Positions 5,764-8,670 of a DNA stretch of 8,670 nt are shown piece by piece. A program made the translations under genes and the position numbers. This stretch comes from Atribacteria bacterium SCGC AAA255-N14. GTDB taxonomy: Bacteria > Atribacterota > JS1 > SB-45 > 34-128. Below the pieces are notes generated by a model. It searched no databases. It was not told the origin of the DNA and worked only from the letters and a program-made list of their open reading frames with translations. Every line of letters begins with the position of its first letter. Positions within the stretch are counted from its first letter, which is position 1. The stretch covers positions 1 to 8,670 of the forward strand of contig ASPC01000040.1 of NCBI GenBank assembly GCA_000405345.1, in the 5' to 3' direction.

Positions 5764-5811
5764 TTTTTTATCTGTTCTGCCCGGAGTGTACGCACACAGA
5801 CAGATAAAAAA
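5764..5811. repeat. Hairpin with perfect 12-bp stem
   Basis: TTTTTTATCTGT (5764-5775) pairs exactly with ACAGATAAAAAA (5800-5811). The loop holds a smaller GTGT/ACAC stem. The AGATAAAAA core also occurs in stem 1 of the double-hairpin repeats, here in the opposite order. Confidence 0.6.
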
Positions 5812-5856
5812 CATTTAAACGTAGAAGTATAGTGAGCAGGAAGAGAAGGGGAAGTC

Positions 5857-5967
5857 ATGCGATTATCAGAAAAAGAAAATTTGTCTTACGATGAAAAGTA
5901 TCAGCTTGAGCCCGCCATTATATTTTTTAACCTGGCCAAAAAAGCTTTTAGTCAGTTAAAAATATAA
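5857..5967 (+). CDS. Possible 36-aa peptide next to the inverted repeat
   Basis: ATG at 5857 follows an A/G-rich stretch GAGAAGGGGAAGTC, a strong Shine-Dalgarno. The 36-codon frame begins MRLSEKENLSYDEKYQ and ends at TAA 5965-5967, 20 bases before the right inverted repeat. No family is recognised. Its second half coincides with a 54-nt palindrome (5916-5969), which weakens the coding case. It could be the head of a gene cut off by the rearrangement. Confidence 0.3.
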   Translation: MRLSEKENLSYDEKYQLEPAIIFFNLAKKAFSQLKI

Positions 5968-5969
5968 TG
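5916..5969. repeat. 54-nt near-palindrome beside the right inverted repeat
   Basis: CATTATATTTTTTAAC (5916-5931) pairs with GTTAAAAATATAATG (5955-5969) with one bulge. Inside, CTG/CAG and AAAAGCTTTT extend the symmetry to the centre. The element ends 18 bases before the 95-bp repeat at 5987. Confidence 0.65.
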
Positions 5970-6336
5970 CATTTTTTACTATACATAACAAACGGTTGGT
6001 GCTTTTGACATGTTCGCCATTGAGAGAGAAATAGTAATGATATCCCCTTCTTGTCCTGACCCTGGTTGTTTCCCTTAGCTCCGGCAATATTTCATTTAAC
6101 TCCGGCAAAAGATTAAGATCGTCAACATCAATGACCGCTAATTGGCTTATTTTTCCGGTAACTATGCCGATATTGGGTTTGGCAAAATTACTAAACCAGC
6201 TAAAAATATCTTCTCTATTTGCTTTTTTATACTGGAAAGGTTTCCAGTAAATGTAAGGCTTTTTCTCGTTATTAACCGGTATTAGACTATATTTATTTTC
6301 TAAATACTCATTAATTATATGTTTAAATATAATGTG
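5956..6336 (-). pseudogene. N-terminal fragment of DNA primase/polymerase, broken at inverted repeat
   Basis: The minus-strand frame reads INEYLENKYSLIPV, then KKPYIYWKPFQ, then NIGIVTGKISQLAVIDVD. This is the classic start of a prim-pol domain, including the DxD metal-binding motif. It continues into the repeat with TRRGYHYYF. At the repeat end (5987) the frame leaves prim-pol sequence and reads LCIVKNALYF to a TAA at 5956-5958, so motif III and the C-terminal Cys cluster are missing. The frame is closed upstream by TGA at 6337-6339. No ATG, GTG or TTG lies between that stop and the conserved region; only ATT or ATA codons are available. The fragment alone should be catalytically dead. Its missing part matches what lies at 96-777 on the other side of the segment. 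It could be a decayed duplicate, one half of an inversion-split gene, or an assembly product. Confidence 0.75.
5987..6081 (-). repeat. Right copy of 95-bp perfect inverted repeat (inside prim-pol fragment)
   Basis: This is the exact reverse complement of 1-95. It forms the 3' part of the N-terminal prim-pol fragment. The breakpoint at 5986/5987 is where that fragment loses homology to the family. Confidence 0.97.
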
Positions 6337-6340
6337 TCAA
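6314..6340 (-). promoter_or_regulatory. Possible promoter at the 5' end of the prim-pol fragment
   Basis: On the minus strand, a consensus TTGACA (6335-6340) and TATAAT (6314-6319) are separated by 15 bases, shorter than the ideal 17. Initiation there would give a transcript starting inside the coding region, with little room for a ribosome binding site. Confidence 0.3.
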
Positions 6341-6526
6341 ACCCTTCTTGGCATGGCATGAATAAAGGGCTTAACCGCTATATATCATCTCCAGCCTCTG
6401 TGTAGTCTTTGAACTGAGTATGATCTGTTAAACTCTGCAGTATTTTATAACTTAAAGTGAAACATTCGGGACTAAAAAATAAATAATTGAAAGGAAAGCG
6501 AAGGTTGAATCTTTCGGTATAGCCAT
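6341..6526. other. Short region without a recognisable gene
   Basis: Minus-strand frames of up to about 50 codons are open here but lack start codons and resemble no known family. This may be remnant coding sequence upstream of the prim-pol fragment. Confidence 0.4.
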
Positions 6527-6574
6527 AAAAAAGGGAGTGTAATTTTGGAGATTACGCTCCCTTTTCTGTTTTTT
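6527..6574 (-). terminator. Strong bidirectional rho-independent terminator after the HD-GYP gene
   Basis: GGGAGTGTAAT (6533-6543) pairs with ATTACGCTCCC (6551-6561), 11 bp with one G-T wobble and a 7-base loop. It is flanked by A6 on the left and TTTTCTGTTTTTT on the right, so both strands carry a U-tract. It lies about 100 bases after the minus-strand stop at 6671 and separates that gene from the prim-pol fragment. Confidence 0.85.
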
Positions 6575-6670
6575 ATTATAACATTAAAAAAAGAAAAAAT
6601 CAGGAGAAAATATCAATAATTTTTGTTTTATTTTTTAAAATAATCAAATGTTAATTTTAAACACTTTTAT

Positions 6671-8670
6671 CTATTCAAATTTAAATTCTTTTTCTTTGAA
6701 TAGTTTAATACAAACATCAACTATTTTAGGATCATAAAGGATGCCTTTGTTTTTGGATATCTCCTCTAACACTTCTTCCATGCTGTGAGCTGACCGATAA
6801 GGACGCTGAGATAACATCGCCCCTACCACATCTGCTACTCCTATGATTTTAGCTTCTAAAAGAATCTCATCACCTTTTAAATTATTGGGATATCCAGTAC
6901 CATCTAATCTTTCGTGATGTTGGAGGACAATTTGAGCTACAGGATAGGAAAAATCTATGGCTTTTAAGATATCGGATCCGGCCTGGGAATGTCCTTTGAT
7001 TAGACTGAACTCTATATCAGATAATGTGGTGGTCTTGCTTAGGATTTCAGTAGGTACGCTTATCTTTCCGATGTCATGGATTAGAGAGGCTATCCTTATC
7101 CCTTCAACCTTATCCGGAGAAAAGTTTAGCTCTTTAGCTATGGCTGTGGTCAATTGAGAAACTTTCTGTTGGTGGCCGGCAGTATAGGGGTCTTTGACTT
7201 CGATTATTTTAGACATGGTTTCGATGGATGCATCCAGGGCATTTTTGAGTTTCTGGTAGCTTTGCTGGAGCTTTATTTCTGATTGTTTCCCCTCTATTAA
7301 GTTTCCCAATCTCTCGGCAGTAGCACTTATCAATTTTCCTTCTTCCTTCTGAAAAGGTCCTTCATCCATCATTTTTCGCTCTTCCAGATAATAGATTTCT
7401 AATCGACCCACGGTTTTTTCTTGAATCTTGATATCAGCGCTTTGTTTCCAGATAGTCTCTTTAAAATTATCGGTCTTACATTCTTTTTCGTCCAATATAA
7501 TGCGTGCACAAGTGATTTCCGGATACTGCCAGGACGAGGGAAGCAAGCTAATTATTGCTTGTAAGATTTCTTCCAGGGATTGGCCCATTTTTTCCATAAT
7601 TTTAGATAGTTTAAAAAAACAATTTAATTCTTTGATTCGTTCATTAAGATCATGTGTTTGCTTTTTGAGTTTTTCTTCCGCCTGCTTGCGCTTGGTGATG
7701 TCCGTTAAGCAAGCAATGCTCTTCTTGGTATTAGGAATCGTTCTACCCTTTACGAATATATCTTTAACTTTACCTTTTTTATCCATCATACGAAATTCAT
7801 ATTCTGTAGGAGGTTTCTCCCCGTCTTTTCTCCGGGCAATATGGTATTTTTTCATCCTTTCCAAATCTTCCGGTGCAACAAAATCAGTCCATTTCATCTT
7901 GTTTTCGATTTCCTCTTTAGTGTACCCACTCAGTTTTTCTGCCTGGGAGTTTATCATCGAGATAGTCATATCCTCTTCTAAAACCATCGTTGCAGTACCG
8001 GTGTTTTCAAATAAGTTGTGGTATTTTTCTTCGGATACTACAAGTTCTTGTTCTGTTTTCTTCTGTGAAGTGATATCAACGGCTGCGCAGGTGATACCGA
8101 TAATTATATTATTTGAATCCAACAAGGGCTCAACGGTCAGGTCATAATAATAATCATCCCCGTTAATCGTGGTCTTTGTTTCTTCTCTAACACCGATACC
8201 GCTTTCTAATACCTTTCTTTTTATATGCATCAGTTTTTCGGCATCATCGGCCGGCAAGAGTTCCTTGTCGGTCTTACCAAGGGTTTCTTCAGGTTTGAAT
8301 CCGGGATTCGGATTATATATCCAGGTATAGCGTAAATCTTTATCCTGATTCCATACTACAATGGGTGAATTTTTTAAGGTTATGCGGAATTTTTCTTCTG
8401 ATTCTGTTAAAGCCTTCTCCGCCTGTTTGCGCTCGGTGATGTCGCTTATCACAGTGTAACTCAAGGTACTTCCGCTCTCACTATCCCGTGCTATAGTCGA
8501 CTCCAACCGCACCCAGAATAGGGAGCCGTCCTTTTTCACCATTCTCAGCTCGCACACCTGCGGTTTACCTGTTTCAAAGAGCTGTTTATGGTGAAGATAG
8601 TAAAAATCCTGATCCTCGCGGTGGATAAAGCGGGTAAACAACTTCTTATTTAAAGTCTTTCGCACCACAC
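6671..8670 (-). CDS. Multi-PAS/GAF-like sensor with HD-GYP domain (cyclic-di-GMP phosphodiesterase), 5'-partial
   Basis: It hydrolyses cyclic-di-GMP in response to signals sensed by N-terminal domains, in the cytoplasm. The 665 codons in the window run off the right edge, so the GTG at 8668 is not the true start. Counting from it, a partial PAS/PAC occupies about 1-80 (KKDGSLFWVRLEST, then DITERKQAE). A second PAS spans about 90-205 and a third about 211-329 (ending DITKRKQAE). A coiled linker and GAF-like region follow at about 340-460. The HD-GYP domain occupies 475-660: HDIGKISVP (531), GH (560), HHERLDGTGYP (584-594), VADV (611-614) and RPYR. Catalytic and GYP motifs are all present, so it should be active. 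No membrane segment is seen in this portion. The stop is at 6671-6673, followed by a strong terminator. Confidence 0.93.
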   Translation of the reverse strand, partial: VVRKTLNKKLFTRFIHREDQDFYYLHHKQLFETGKPQVCELRMVKKDGSLFWVRLESTIARDSESGSTLSYTVISDITERKQAEKALTESEEKFRITLKNSPIVVWNQDKDLRYTWIYNPNPGFKPEETLGKTDKELLPADDAEKLMHIKRKVLESGIGVREETKTTINGDDYYYDLTVEPLLDSNNIIIGITCAAVDITSQKKTEQELVVSEEKYHNLFENTGTATMVLEEDMTISMINSQAEKLSGYTKEEIENKMKWTDFVAPEDLERMKKYHIARRKDGEKPPTEYEFRMMDKKGKVKDIFVKGRTIPNTKKSIACLTDITKRKQAEEKLKKQTHDLNERIKELNCFFKLSKIMEKMGQSLEEILQAIISLLPSSWQYPEITCARIILDEKECKTDNFKETIWKQSADIKIQEKTVGRLEIYYLEERKMMDEGPFQKEEGKLISATAERLGNLIEGKQSEIKLQQSYQKLKNALDASIETMSKIIEVKDPYTAGHQQKVSQLTTAIAKELNFSPDKVEGIRIASLIHDIGKISVPTEILSKTTTLSDIEFSLIKGHSQAGSDILKAIDFSYPVAQIVLQHHERLDGTGYPNNLKGDEILLEAKIIGVADVVGAMLSQRPYRSAHSMEEVLEEISKNKGILYDPKIVDVCIKLFKEKEFKFE

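Noticed and set aside
5601..5858. Minus-strand 85-codon frame with several Cys residues
   Set aside because: It lies across two long hairpins whose symmetry explains the frame, has no ribosome binding site of note, and shows no family resemblance.
6336..6339. TGA read as an amino acid (alternative genetic code)
   Set aside because: All long genes in the window are free of internal TGA and read normally with the standard code.
6380..6530. Open minus-strand frame of about 50 codons ending at TAG 6378-6380
   Set aside because: No start codon and no recognisable family; too little to call a gene remnant.
6957..8147. Plus-strand frames of 66 and 239 codons opposite the sensor gene
   Set aside because: Both are antisense shadows of the PAS/HD-GYP gene, which has clear domain motifs; the long hydrophobic frame mirrors its codon pattern.

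Overview
The window is AT-rich DNA of bacterial type, with standard-code genes, an IS3-family element and a PAS/HD-GYP signalling protein. Its style resembles an uncultured anaerobe, and Atribacterota is only a weak guess. Three blocks can be read. (1) At positions 1-777 (+) lies the C-terminal two-thirds of a bifunctional DNA primase/polymerase (prim-pol), a replication protein of plasmids, viruses and integrated elements. Its first 95 bases recur perfectly as an inverted copy at 5987-6081. There they belong to a separate minus-strand fragment (5956-6336) that carries the N-terminal catalytic part of the same kind of protein. The window is therefore a 5.9-kb segment bounded by inverted copies of one stretch of prim-pol.

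(2) The interior (778-5986) is mostly non-coding. The only clear non-transposase gene is at about 1292-2746 (+). It encodes a DNA-binding protein with a sigma-70 region-4-like helix-turn-helix and a HARE-like winged helix, and it has a good promoter but no normal in-frame start codon. The rest is packed with secondary structure. Three copies of a roughly 190-nt double-hairpin repeat start near 3006, 3613 and 5406, with covariation in the stem. A duplicated GC-rich motif sits at 1068 and 3272. Several long hairpins lie between 5101 and 5969. A complete 1260-bp IS3-family element (3783-5042) has inserted into the loop of the second double-hairpin repeat, and removing it restores that repeat.

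(3) To the right, a bidirectional terminator (6527-6574) follows a large minus-strand gene (6671-8670, 5' end outside the window). It encodes a multi-PAS, GAF-like, HD-GYP cyclic-di-GMP phosphodiesterase, which looks like an ordinary chromosomal gene.

One reading is a replicon-like or mobile element: a primase, a sigma/HARE regulator and an array of structured repeats next to host DNA. In this reading the prim-pol gene is split by an inversion between 95-bp repeats, and flipping the segment back would rejoin N- and C-terminal halves into one frame of about 340 codons. The main caveat is that the left repeat reaches the very first base of the window. An assembly break or chimera at this repeat cannot be excluded from sequence alone.
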